DNA of 64,000 nucleotides from Pyronema omphalodes (lineage: Eukaryota; Ascomycota; Pezizomycetes; Pezizales; Pyronemataceae), in contig JAJJXM010000010.1 of assembly GCA_024516155.1 (NCBI GenBank), forward strand, positions 620,001 to 684,000, in the 5' to 3' direction. The first letter of the stretch is position 1. Every line of letters begins with the position of its first letter. The translations under genes and the position numbers were made by a program. The notes beneath the pieces were generated by a model, which saw only the letters and a program-made list of their open reading frames with translations, had not been told where the DNA came from and ran no database searches. Below are positions 46,333-57,900 of this stretch, piece by piece.

Positions 46333-47935
46333 TTAATGTTTCCACAATCTAACCGCCTTATCCTTTCCACCCGACGCAACCTTCTGACCATCCGGACTCC
46401 AATCAACCGCAAACACCTCATCCTGATGCCCGGGTAAATCGGTATGTAACTTCCCAGTTTTAACATCCCAAACCTTCAGAGTCGAATCCTTGGAACTAGA
46501 AACCAACAACCTCGAATCCGCCGAAAACGCACATTGATAAACCGGCGCCACATGACCTCTTAAAGTAGTAATATATTTACCATCTCTAGCATTCCACAAC
46601 TTGACGGAATTATCAAAAGCAGCAGACGCAATCAAGCGACCATCAGGAGAGAAAGAAACATGGTTAACGGCCTTTTGATGACCCAATAATCTTGCAATGG
46701 GCTTGGTGGATTTGGCCGGCTCCCAGAGGTACATGGTGAAATCATCGGATGCGGTGACTAGACGCTCAACAAGCTCGCCTCCGATGGTGGCGGCTTTTTC
46801 GAATCGCTCTTTGGCTTTTTTGCGTTTGCCTTCGTCGGTGTCGGGGATTTGGCGGGTGTGGTCGTGGTAGGCGGTGCGGATTACGAAGTCGGTGGAGAGC
46901 GCCATGTGGTTTACCCAGTGGGCGTGGTCCTTGAGGGTGTGGAGAACACGACCGTGAACTGGGTCCCAGATCTTGATTGTCTTGTCCTGAGAGGTGGAAT
47001 AGATCTTGCCATCACCGGCCCATTTGACGCAAGTAACGGCGGCAGTATGACCGGCAAGAGTAACCTCTACACGACGAAGAACGGCGTCCCAGACACGGAT
47101 AGTGGTATCCTTGGAAGAAGAAGCCAAACGGGGGACTCCTTCCTTCTGGAGGTGGTAAGGCTCCCATGCCAAAGATGTAATCCACTTGGTGTGTGCCTTC
47201 ATAGCATCTCCAAGAGGCTTTCCAGTCTTGGGGTCCCAGAGACGTACGGTGTTGTCCATGGAACCAGTTGCGATGAGCTTGCCGTTAGGGGACCAGGAGG
47301 CGGTTAATACCCAGTTCTTGTGGCCCTTCAAAGTGTGGAGGGGAGTCTCGGTGTCGCAATCCCAGATACGAGCAGTTCCGTCACCGGAAGCAGAGACCAT
47401 GCGGGAGGAGCTGGCGGGGGAGAATGAGGTTGCGAGAATAGCATTTCCATGACCGGCAATGGCGGCGGAACAGCGAGAGACGGCACGGACTCGGAAAACA
47501 GCCTGGGGGGTATAGACGAGGGTAAGGACATCTTCGGTGGTCTTTATGCCGGGTTTTAGGATCGAGGTCCAGAGGTCGCTGGTAATGTCGATTACGGCGG
47601 AGTCGGGATCGGAGGGGTTGGAGAGGAGGGAGAAAGTGTATGGGACACGATCATCTTCCTATTAATTATTAGGTACATATTTTACAGAAAAAGTCAGTGA
47701 GAGAAAATACAGTTCCGAGGAGCTTGTTGACAAGCTGATCGAGCTGCTGTGCTGTCGCGTTTCCGGGAATGTGAAGTTCACTACCCAGCTGGGATCCAGT
47801 GTCGGAGGCTCTCAACTGTACAACGACATTGGGAACATCCTCAGGAACAAGCTGAGAAAGAGGTTGCTGCTCGGTCGCACGCTGGAGCTCCTCGCGCTTC
47901 TGGCGTTTGGGTTTGGGAGGAAGAACGGTCGACAT
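46333..47935 (-). CDS. RSA4: RSA4 / NLE1, WD40 factor for pre-60S remodelling
   Basis: Exons 47935-47711 and 47658-46333 give 516 residues (yeast Rsa4, 515). The intron has a GTATTTTC donor and CTGAC branch point. The N-terminal NLE ubiquitin-like domain (VVVQLRASDTGSQLG...LVNKLLG, about residues 33-74) carries the site that the AAA+ ATPase Rea1 pulls on through its MIDAS domain. An eight-bladed WD40 propeller follows, with clear GH...WD pairs such as GHKNWVLTASWSPNG and KDKAVRLWKH at the very end. The nuclear protein is released from pre-60S particles by Rea1. The start is the Met of MSTVLPP; an in-frame Met 20 codons upstream lies in untranslated-looking sequence. It is divergent from the MIT-domain gene. 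Confidence 0.98.
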
Positions 47936-48850
47936 TTTGCAGTTGTATAAAGTTGAGGGCCGCTGCTGAATTATGCATGGAATTTTTGGAGACACTAACA
48001 GTGCAAAGCTTAGCGGGAGACTAAGGGTTAGGTTTTAGTTTAAGCATGCGCAGATCAAGCGCAGATAAGAGAATCAACCTCGTTTGTCGCCTTGTTGCCT
48101 TGCTCAGGCTGATGTGACTGTATCGTGACTCGATGTGGGGAAAGGCTGGACTGTGCCTGTCCCGTTAATTATGTACATCGCGGGCCGTGCGTAACTTTTC
48201 CCCACACGATGATCGATTTGCTATAATTTTATCGAAATTTGGTGTCAGACATGCAAGTGCAGCGGCTTTTTAATGTAGGGTTCGGGAGCTTAGAGTAGCA
48301 CATACAGTGCACAGGAAAAGCTTAAAGTGAGCTCTCTTTCTTTTTCCAATTTGGAAGGGGGACAGCGACAGTTTTTGAAGTACAGCAAGCAAGGAAGGAA
48401 CCAAACAGATGACTCTACAACAGGGCGTCCCATAAGAAACAGCACTTGTCTCAACACACGACGAACCCAAGCAAAGCAAAGCAAAGCAAAGCAAATCAAG
48501 CCTTTCTATTCTCATTCTTGCAAACCCAACCTTCTGTTTTAAAGAAAGACTCATCATCATCATCATCATCTCCGTCATCATATGTCCCAGCTGCCGTACC
48601 TGTCACGTTCTCGAAGCATCACGGCAGCAGCTATAGTCACACATACCCCACTACCACATCCGCCGCCATCCTCGTATCGTCGATCAGCTCCAGCAACAGC
48701 AAAAGTGAACTGAACAGTAGCCCACGGACTCTTTCCTCCTTTCACTTCGACGTTCCAACAATCTCCCCTAACCAATCAACTCCAGCAATTCTTCAACAAA
48801 CCCACACGCTCACAACTACTAGCAACGAGTACACCCCTCCGCCAAGTCCC
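47936..48850. promoter_or_regulatory. divergent promoter, RSA4 / MIT-domain gene
   Basis: 915 bp between start codons. It includes a gcaaa pentamer array (48473-48495) and a CAT/TCA-rich Ser-coding-like stretch (48548-48580). The frame from about 48446 to the MIT start is open and in phase with it but has no ATG, so it may be leader sequence translated only from a near-cognate codon, or not at all. Confidence 0.5.
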
Positions 48851-50672
48851 ATGGAGGACTCTCCACTAACTCTAGTACCCCGCCCTTCTCCCCACTATCA
48901 CCTCTGCGAAGCTTATCGAATGTCCCACTGGAGCTCAACATCGCTAACACCCACAGGCCCACTCCAACGCGAAGCGCGCCTCCGAGATCTTGGGAACCGC
49001 AGCAACTCCTTACAGTCGCGAGGTATTATCCGCCGCAGCATCACACCATGCACTTGCCGCCACATCCTTCGCCTCTGCTGCCAAAACTACCAAAGACCCC
49101 GAATCGCATCGATGTCTAGAGCTATTAGTCGCCGAACATGAGCGCTGGGCCGACCGACTACGGAGTCAAGCTACAGCACCTACTTCTCTTGAATCTGTGA
49201 GGGAAGCTTCTGAAAGCCAGGAGCAAGCCGAAGCTCGCACAGCCCGCACAGCTAGTGAACCAAAGGAAGCAAGGGAAGCAAAGGAAGCTCAGGAAACAAG
49301 GGAAGCTCGTGACAGTTCGCACAGCAATGGCAACTTACACAGCCCCGGAAGCCCTTACAACGCCCCAAACAGCACCCGCTCCTCAGGCCGGGACCCAAAA
49401 ACGAAGCCTCCCTTCGCCGGTGGCACGCCCCACTACCCCGCGCGCCTCCAAAAGGCAAGCTCCAGCTTAGCGACTAACCTAGCCTCAGCACGGGGTATAC
49501 CACCTCCTTCAAGGTCCCAGCCTGTATCACCCACTACATCACGCAGAAGATCTGGATCTTCAAAACCTACTCAAAATCCTCTAAGTTTCCTACCACCCGA
49601 TCCACCTGATGTATCCTCGCCACCCAACGGTTTAGCCAGTGCATCAGGAACAGGAGCAAATGGAGCAGGAACACCAAACGGAGCAGGACCAAACTCTGCT
49701 GCTTTAGATGATTCCGAAGCTAGCTTTAGTAAATTCTACTCCACCCTGAATAACCTGATCGGCAGGATAGGATCTCCTTTCACTGCATCACTCGCATTCA
49801 CGGGTCTTCCTATCTCCTCTACCCCAACTAGTCCATCCGGCTCTGTTTATAACGATCTCCCGGAAACTAATGTCCTGCCAAAAAACTGGGCCGGAAACGG
49901 AGGAGAAAGTTTCTATGTCGTTCCATATTCCGGTGGTATGATGAGCTACGCCTCAGTCGTAGGACGGGATCGTGAAGATGGTGATCGTATCGCAGGAGGG
50001 GAGAGGGACCGAGAAGATCGTGATCGTGATCGTGATATCACCGCACGCCGAGATCGTGACCGTGGAAGAAGTGGACGAGCCGCAGATAAAGACCGCCACA
50101 GCAGCAGCTCCAACGGGCGTCTATCAATAGTCGAAGAAGAAGAAGCCCGTTTCCAAGGCCATAACAAAACCCTAGAAGAACTACAATTGGAAAATTCTAC
50201 CCTGAGGAAAACTATTGAACATATGGCAAAGGATATGCAGCTGTGGAGAAGAAAAACTGAAGAGGGTCTCAAAAGTTCGATTTTGGAAATTATTTCCAAA
50301 GATGGTGGTACTGTGGCTGGGGCTGGGGCTGGGGCGATTGGAAATGCTGCATCGAGACCTGGTTCTAGAATATCCTCCCCTGTTAGAACGGCATATAAAC
50401 GCCCCACACCACTAGAAGATGACGATGAAGATTACTCTGAAGGACGAAGAATCGGAGACGAAGAAGCTTGGAAGGAAATGGTCAGAGAAATCAGGGAACT
50501 GGAAAATAAAATGAAGGATCTGGAAGAAGAACTTGGAGGACGGAAACAGGAGGTTGAAGGATTGAGATTGGAGAATGATAGACTTGCTAAGGCTCTTAAG
50601 AAATGGGAGGATCGTTGGGAGAGATTGCAGAGAAAGGCTAGGGAGAAGGAGATTTTGAAGGAGGGGAGATGA
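48851..50672 (+). CDS. MIT-domain coiled-coil protein, function unknown
   Basis: Exon 1 is only 24 nt (48851-48874, MEDSPLTL). Splicing a GTACCC...GCTAAC...CACAG intron to exon 2 (48957-50672) gives 579 residues. The join creates SPLTLAHSNAKRASEILGTA (residues 4-23), the start of a MIT (microtubule-interacting and trafficking) three-helix domain that runs to about residue 70 (CLELLVAEHERWADRL). A long Ser/Pro/Ala-rich disordered middle follows. Next come Asp-Arg repeats (DREDRDRDRDITARRDRDRG), a coiled coil near residues 396-450, and a second, longer coiled coil in the last 72 residues (IRELENKMKDLEEELGG). MIT domains bind ESCRT-III tails, so a role in membrane trafficking is likely but not shown. 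The GTACCC donor is weak; the start and this intron are the least certain parts. Confidence 0.85.
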
Positions 50673-51285
50673 TGGGGTGATAGGGTGATAAGGGGAGATG
50701 CGGAGGTGGTAAGGGGAGCTTGAGGTTGGTTTGATGTAGCTGGGACTTGAATTGTTTTGTTTTGTTATTGGAGGTGGTGGTCGGTTTATTACATAGTATA
50801 GCATTTTCTCGGGCGTTTTTTTTCTTTTTGATTGCATTTTTCCTTTCCCCATTTTCCCCCATTTTCTTCCTTTCCTTTTCCCTTCACCATTTCTCTTTCC
50901 CTTTCCTCTTTCCCTATCTTGTTCCTTTTCCCATCTTCTCCTTTCCTTTTCCCATCTTCTCCTTTCCTTTTCTTTTTGATATGCTTGGTATGCTTGGTAT
51001 CGTGGTATACCTAGTATACTTAGTATATTTTGTTTTGAGATGTTGAATATTTCGAATGTTGTTGTTTGGATATATTAGAAGTCGGAATATATAAATAAAA
51101 TACATAAATAAATCAATAAATAAATAAATATTGGTACCTACAACATACATATAGACTATTATAGCTATGTTTCATATAGCCACATCTGTAGCTACGTTTT
51201 ATATAGCTACGTTTTATATATAGCTACCTCGTTTTGTATAGCTACGTTTTATATAGCCACATCTATAGCTACACATATCTATAGT

Positions 51286-51486
51286 GGAGGACTTCCCATC
51301 GCTCTATAGCAACGGACGTGAGAGTCCATTTCACCACAAAAAAATATTTTCTATAGAACGCAAATAGAGCACTAGAATAGACAGGGGGGTCCCTACCCCC
51401 CTGTCTATTCAGATTTTCTATTGCTATCGAATAGATGAAGTTGAGGTTGTTCTATCCACCCCCAATAGAGCGATGGGAAGTCCTCC
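51286..51486. mobile_element. MITE-like element, 201 bp with 22-bp terminal inverted repeats
   Basis: The ends 51286-51307 (ggaggacttcccatcgctct plus at) and 51465-51486 are exact reverse complements. A direct agt triplet flanks both ends (51283-51285 and 51487-51489), a possible 3-bp target duplication. Inside is a nested perfect 15-bp hairpin (51375-51389 with 51396-51410, gaatagacagggggg) around a 6-base loop. There is no coding capacity. Perfect ends suggest a fairly young, non-autonomous DNA transposon; the superfamily cannot be assigned. Confidence 0.75.
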
Positions 51487-51552
51487 AGTTACCATACCAT
51501 ACCAGATTAAGCATATCAAGCACATGGAATATATTATGGAGGTTCGCTGTGA

Positions 51553-51895
51553 TTGGTATTGGTATTGGTGATTGGTGATTGGTGATTGGTGATTGGTGAT
51601 TGGTGATTGGTGATTGGTGATTGGTGATTGGTGATTGGTATTGGTATTGGTATTGGTATTGGTATTGGTATTGGTATTGGTATTGGTATTGGTATTGGTA
51701 TTGGTTGGTTATTGGTTGGTTATTGGTTGGTTATTGGTTGGTTAGTATTGGTATTGGTATTGGTATTGGTATTGGTATTGGTATTGGTATTGGTATTGGT
51801 ATTGGTATTGGTATTGGTATTGGTATTGGTTGGTTATTGGTTGGTATTGGTATTGGTATTGGTATTGGTATTGGTATTGGTGATTGGTGATTGGA
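51553..51895 (+). repeat. compound minisatellite of ttggtga and ttggta units
   Basis: Starts with ttggtga (7 bp) units (51566-51638). It then changes to ttggta (6 bp), is interrupted by four ttggttggtta blocks near 51705-51745, returns to ttggta, and ends with two ttggtga. The unit length thus switches within one array. The open frames with Ile-Gly or Trp-Tyr repeats are artefacts. Confidence 0.95.
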
Positions 51896-52415
51896 GATAT
51901 TACTTTACTTGAAGCAAGATAATTTGTGAACTTATATTACATTATAACCATAGTCTTTTTTGGGGGGGTGTGAATATAAATATGCATAATCACATACATA
52001 CATATGACTTCATATACAAGACATCTACGTTCCAAAACAAGCATGCATAGATTATGTAGATAATCAATATCTATCTTCTTTAAGACTCCGTCAAGATGAA
52101 GTTTATCGTATTACGGTACCGCAATCCAACTACTTTTTTTTTTTGGTTTCAACTAATTGCTTTTTATTGTTAAAGCATTTATATGTATGTAAAAGATACT
52201 AATCTAAAGAAAAAAAAGAACTTTTTTTGCCGTTTGAAATTCCCAAGAAAAAGCCCCAAAAACGCCTTGAAAACATGACATGAAAGAAAGACAAATCCCA
52301 ACCGATCCCTCCTCCCCCCGGACCCCCACTTCCCCACCACCCACCGCCCATCGCCCACCGCCCATCGCCCACCCCCCTATATCCCCCAAGACCCTCTATC
52401 CAAACCCCATTACAC

Positions 52416-53533
52416 CTACTTCGAATACTTGGCATACTTATTCCTCGCCTCCTTAATATTTTTATAATACTCCTTCTTCCCACTTTTCTTACTCTGTTGA
52501 ATATCCTCAAACTTCCTCTTAAACCTAGCCGTACCAGATTTATCCGCCAAAATCTCCTCAAGAATCGTCTTCTTACGATCCCTCTTATTGATTCTTGCAT
52601 TAAAGAACTCTGTGTTACCCTCGATAACTGTTCCGACTGAGGAAAATTCCGGAATGCCGGATTTGTCTTTTTTGTAGTGGCGGTGAGGATCAAGAACGTT
52701 ACGGTGCTTGATTAATGTGAAGTCTCGCTTAAATTCGTCGGTGAGAACAGTGCGAGGTAGACCGTACCATTTGTCGCCGGCGTTGGGCGCGGGCTCCTGC
52801 GGGGGAAGAAGGTTAGTGGCGGCTTCTTTGAGTTGATGTAGTTTGTGATATGGGAATGAAAATGAGGGAAGGAAATGGCCTCAGAGTAACTATGAAAATT
52901 ATAGAGCTTCAGGTCGTCGGTATGGATAGCCAAGACGGCATCCTGTCCCGTCAGGTTCTATGGGATAAGATATCCTCATAGGCCATGGTGTATGATGGGG
53001 TATTTCTCGATGCAGCAGCGCATCAATGAAGTAGCGCAGCAACGAAGCAGAAGTAAAAGAGAAGGATCACATACATTCTTCTTCACCGTAACAGCAGCAG
53101 CAGGAGTCGGCAACTTCTCCAACGCCTTCCTAGTAGCCTCCGGGACCACCGGTTTCACGCGCACAATCCCATTACTATCCGTATAAAGATGCGCTTCCGG
53201 CAGAGGACCAGTCTCAAGCTTAGGAATCCTATTACCATTTGTCAGTTCCACTTTCCACAGTTTTTCCCGTTAAGAAATAAGATAGTATAGAACATACCGA
53301 AACGGAGCTTTAGGTTTAGTCTGAGCAGCACCAGCGTTCTTAATCTCCTCAGCACCCTGCCGAATCAACGCCGCGATCTGTTCATCAGAGAGATCTTCAT
53401 CGTCGCTGTCGTAACTTGGGATTGTGGATAGCGCTTTTGAGTTATCGGTATCGGAGGTGTTGGAAACAAAACCGCCGCGTTGGTGTAGGGGTGTGAAGTT
53501 AAAGTCGTCCAGGGAAAGCGTGGTTGATGACAT
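52416..53533 (-). CDS. FCF2: FCF2, pre-rRNA processing factor of the SSU processome
   Basis: Exons 53533-53298, 53228-53075 and 52796-52416 give 256 residues. The C-terminal Fcf2 domain is complete: DKWYGLPRTVLTDEFKRDF, KHRNVLDPHRHYKK, PEFSSVGTVIEGNTEFFNAR, KRDRKKTILEEILAD, then a basic tail (SGKKEYYKNIKEARNKYAK). The N-terminal part is acidic (YDSDDEDLSDEQIAALIRQG) as in the family. Fcf2 is needed for early cleavages leading to 18S rRNA, in the nucleolus. The second intron (52797-53074, 278 nt) is far longer than others in the window. It is phase 0 with a GTATGT donor and a CTAAC...CGCAG acceptor, so a skipped or cryptic exon inside cannot be excluded. Confidence 0.92.
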
Positions 53534-54977
53534 CGTCGGTTTGGATTTGGTTTGCTCGAAGTCGTGTGAAGCCCAGCATGGGAAAAAGTTGTGGATTATC
53601 ATTGGCGTGGGTGGTTGCCAAGATTTCGGGTGCCTCGCGTAATGGCTAACTGCTTGGGGCGTTAGCTGGGAAACATGGATGAGAGCTAGGCGGTTGAGGG
53701 CTGTGGGAATGGAAATGTGCGTTCAGGTTTGGAAATTTATAACTGAGGCAGGAGAGTTTGTTTGAAATTTGGGAACCTTGAAACGGTATTTTCTAATCTA
53801 TAGAAATGTGTGGCGATGTGTATCACGGTATAAAAAAAATTCTTAAAACGTGAATTTAGGAAATATGAAAGCTTTCAAGTTTCATGATGAAATCAACCAT
53901 AATTTCTGTTTATTAGGTTATAGAATTCCATGAAGACATGAAGAAAATCAATTTATTTCGCGTGAGTTGTCGATTGAGGTTGAACAGTGTTTGCTTGTAG
54001 GATTTACGTACGAGAACAAGAGAGGAAAGCAAGGGAAGAAATCGTAGAGCAGGAGATTAAACAGCAAATATAGCAGTTAAGCCAAAATTACAGAGAGAGG
54101 GTGGTTTCCAGATATGGGCCTGCGAAGATGTGAAGTGTAAGTATGAAAAAGAGTGGGAGTTTGAGAGAGAACCTTTATGAGAAACCAAAAATCTAAAGAA
54201 AACGAGAGAATCCAAATCAGCACCAGAGTAATCCATCAGAAATATCTCTTCCATCAATCAACCCAACCCCATTGACAATACCAATCACTTTGCGACAAAC
54301 GGTAAGCACAAGGTCTCAGCAACATATCTGTATCTCAAGTCATAGCGGAATCAAAATTCTTCATGCCTTAGATTCGGTATTATAATAAGAGAAGCGAGGG
54401 AATAGTGGGGATATCAAGAAATTGAAGTCAGCAAATCCGGGCAAGCCAAAGATCGAAGACGTATGGTCATGCTGCCGCTATAAGAATATTGGCAGTGAAA
54501 TCAGAGGTGATAAAATTTCAGTTCAAAGTTCATTGATCAAATGATGCTTAATGATTAATATGTAGCCTGTATATGAAGCTTGTAAAGATAACCTTAACTT
54601 CTAGGCGACTTTAGCGAAAGCGTAGTACTGTACATATTAACTTCCAAATACACAGAAAGTCTGCTCAGATTTAAAGTTTTATGCATCGCCACTGGATTTG
54701 AGAAGGCTTTCCAATCTCACAATCTCGTGTTTCATATTTGATATTCAATAGAAAGTTGAATCATTTCATATCATTCCAGACTTTTAAAAACCCAACCCAA
54801 CCAAAAAGTACTTTTGTTATCCCATCGTAAATAAAAAAACGCATCATTAATATTGCCTCATATACCTCAAATCCCCTTCTTCCTCTGCCCCCTCTCCCCT
54901 CCCCCCCCCCACACCCCCCCAAAAAAAAATTTCAGAAATCACTCCATATCCCACATCCCACATCCCACATCCCTTCT
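53534..54977. other. FCF2 upstream region and ECM16 3' flank
   Basis: No gene recognised. A C-rich tract (54888-54929) followed by nine A residues lies about 50-90 bp after the ECM16 stop, and a cccacatc tetramer repeat at 54949-54970. The middle is ordinary A/T-rich sequence. Confidence 0.6.
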
Positions 54978-57900
54978 CTATTCCTTAACCCAATTCTGCG
55001 ACAACCCCTCCCTCTTCTGTACAATCTTCATAGGCAACATCGACCAACCCAACCCACTCTTTCCCAACGCCGCCCCAATCCTAGGCACCACCCAAACCTC
55101 CCTCTTGTTTCCATTAGAATCCGGAAGGATTCTAGGAGGTTTACTTTCCAAAGGTTTCGAGTACGTAATCAACGGAGTACCCTCTGCCAACGCCGCCAAC
55201 TGTCCTCCAGAAATGGTGGTAAGGGGTTTCATCCACACCTTTCCGGACCCAGAAGAGGCTTTAGTAAGTTCTGAGTAGATGACGTATTCGGGCTTTGCAT
55301 TTGCGGCAGCAAGAACAGAAGATTGGTGTAAGTAGGCTGCCTGGTCGGCAATATCTCCAGAGGGAGTGGAGGAGGAGGGGAATAGAGTGATGTAAGGAAT
55401 TGCTGTAGAGTTCTTGATTCCGTTGATCTTGAAGTCGGAGTTAGGCAACAAATCCGCACGGATGGCTACATTATCGATGAATCCAGCGGCAACAATTTGC
55501 TTCAAGGCTTTCACCTGGAGCTTAGATGGAGGAGGAAGCTTGGCCTCGAATTTCTGGAGGACTCCGGGACAGTTGGCAATGACGATCTTGGTGATTTGTT
55601 GTCTAAGCTTTCGGGTTTCCTCCATGGCCTTGAGACGGATGAAGGAGCGGTGGCAGAATTCTGCAGGGTGTTTCTCGTACTCGTACGCACAGACAACGGA
55701 GAGAAGCTTCAAGGCATCGGATTCGGGGTCTAGGGAAGAGAAGTTGGCGTGTGCTTTGTAGTACTCCGATCTCAGTTTTGACTTGGCGGAGTTTTCGGCG
55801 TTCCTTTCCCAAGAGGGTGCATCCTCGTCGACTTCTTCGTTAAAGCCGAGTTGCTGTTCGGGAACGAAAATATCGCCGACTGATAGCGCTGAGACGATGG
55901 CAATAACATAGGGGAGACATTTGTGTTGTTGACCAATCATGAGGATCTTTGCAAAACGGGGAGAGAGGGGGAAGAAGTTCATGGTACGACCGAGCTGGGT
56001 CAGGGTTCCATCGGGAGCAATAGCCCGGAGGTATCCAAGGAGCTTCTCGGCCTTGTTCAGACTCTCGCGATCCGGGGGGGTGGGGAAGGGAAAGTTGGTG
56101 ATGGTGTCGATGTTCATAGCCTTCATCTGGAGAACAACTCCTTCAATAGGCATACGTAACAATTCCGGCTGAGCGAATTTGGCGAATTCGGTCTCGTAGA
56201 CAGCACTGGAGTAGAGACGGTAACAGTGACCAGGTCCGGTACGTCCAGCACGTCCAGCCCTCTGCATGGCAGAAGCCTTACTGGTCCACTGAATATCGAA
56301 AGACTGAACTCCGGTAACTCGGTCGTAGTTGCGCTCCTTGGAACGTCCACAGTCTACGACGTAGCGAATTCCAGGGATGGTCAAGGAGGTCTCAGCAACG
56401 TTGGTAGCAAGAACACACAAACGAGCACCCTCAGGGACTTCCTCAAAGACCTTTAACTGCTCCTTGGTGGGCAAAAGAGAGTATAAGGGAAGAACGTGAA
56501 GAGGGTATTCAACATCAACTTCTCCCATCTCCTCACCAAGGTTGTCGTCCTCGTCGTCGGAAATAGGGTCCTCTTCGCCGTTATTGATAATGTGCTCAGA
56601 AGTCTCTCCAAACTCGACATCTTCGGTTTCGACAATTGCTATGAACCATGTTAGTTGTGAGAGGACAACAATGAGTTTGAAATCACATACCCTCACTCGC
56701 CAAGACCTTGACTTCCGTCTGCTTGTCAATTTTCTTTACTGGTTGCTTTGTCTTGAGAGGAAACTGTGCCTTTAGTTTCTTCATCAGAGTCAAAATCTCC
56801 TGTTGTCCAGTCAAGAATACAAGGACTCCACCAGGCGGCAAACGTCTGTTGATTCGGCAAACTTTCTTAAAGGCCTCCTCAACGTAGTCCGAAGCTGTCC
56901 GGCGAGAAAAGTGTATAGTGACAGGATGCTGTCTAGCATCAACCTTAAGCATAGGCGGAGGAATTTTGAACAAAGTCTTGTTCTCCACAAAGTCGGAAAC
57001 TCTGAGGGTGGCAGACATGATAATCAACTTCAAAGGCTTGATCTCTCCATCCTTCTTTGCCAAATCCAGACGCAACTTAACAACACGACTCATCACACCA
57101 ATCAAGATATCGGTGTTGATACTCCGCTCGTGAGCTTCGTCGACAATGATTGCGGAGTACTTTCTCAAAAGGAAGTCGTCTGCCAACTCTCTGAGCAAAA
57201 CTCCATCGGTCATGAATTTGATAGCAGTGTTGGGTCCAACAGTTCCGTCGAAACGAATCTGGTAGGCAACCTTCTCAGGCCCTCCGGGTCCCAACTCCTT
57301 TCCAACACGGTCGGCCATGGAAACTGCTGCAACTCGACGAGGCTGGGTGACTCCGATCATTCCAGGTGTAGGGCTGTCAGGGGAACCGTATCCGGCTTCG
57401 TAGAGGAACTGAGGAACCTGGGTAGTTTTACCGGAACCAGTCTCTCCGCAAATAACAATTACGGAGTTGCTGTGGATGGCTTCCATGATACGCTGTTCTT
57501 CTGCTACAACGGGGAGCTGGAGACGGGCAGTCTGAATCTCCTCGGTACGGGGAATTGTCACGTAGTGGACCTATAATTCGATTCAGCCCTGGGACTCTGG
57601 ATATCTAAGGGCATCTGATTCTACCTTTCGATCTGTATGTGCTACTCTCAACTCTTCAGGCGGAGGAGTCATATCTTCTTCACGTCTCTGAGGAACATAG
57701 TCAATGGTGGATTTAAGTTCAATTGCAGTCTCTAAATTAGACTTGGCGACGCTGGTGTCTCCATCAACGGTTTTCCGCTGTGCACTTGCCCATTCTTTGA
57801 AAGCATTGGCCTTTGCCGATGTACCTTTCTTCAAGCGGCCAACAACTTCTTCTTCTTCTTCTTCGCTCTCATCTTCCTCGTCGTCATCATCGCTGTCATC

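Larger units (their letters stand above)
50673..52415. other. 3' flanks of the MIT-domain gene and FCF2, repeats
   Basis: Convergent region without a gene. Contents in order: a pyrimidine-rich stretch (50815-50990, repeated tttccttttcccatcttctc), AT-rich sequence, a degenerate tatagctacgtttta repeat (51150-51275), a MITE-like element (51286-51486), a long ttggt-based minisatellite (51553-51895), and a C-rich tract (52305-52345) just after the FCF2 stop. Confidence 0.7.

Noticed and set aside
51621..51912. Ile-Gly or Trp-Tyr repeat protein
   Set aside because: Artefact of the ttggta array; no start context, splice sites or complex sequence.
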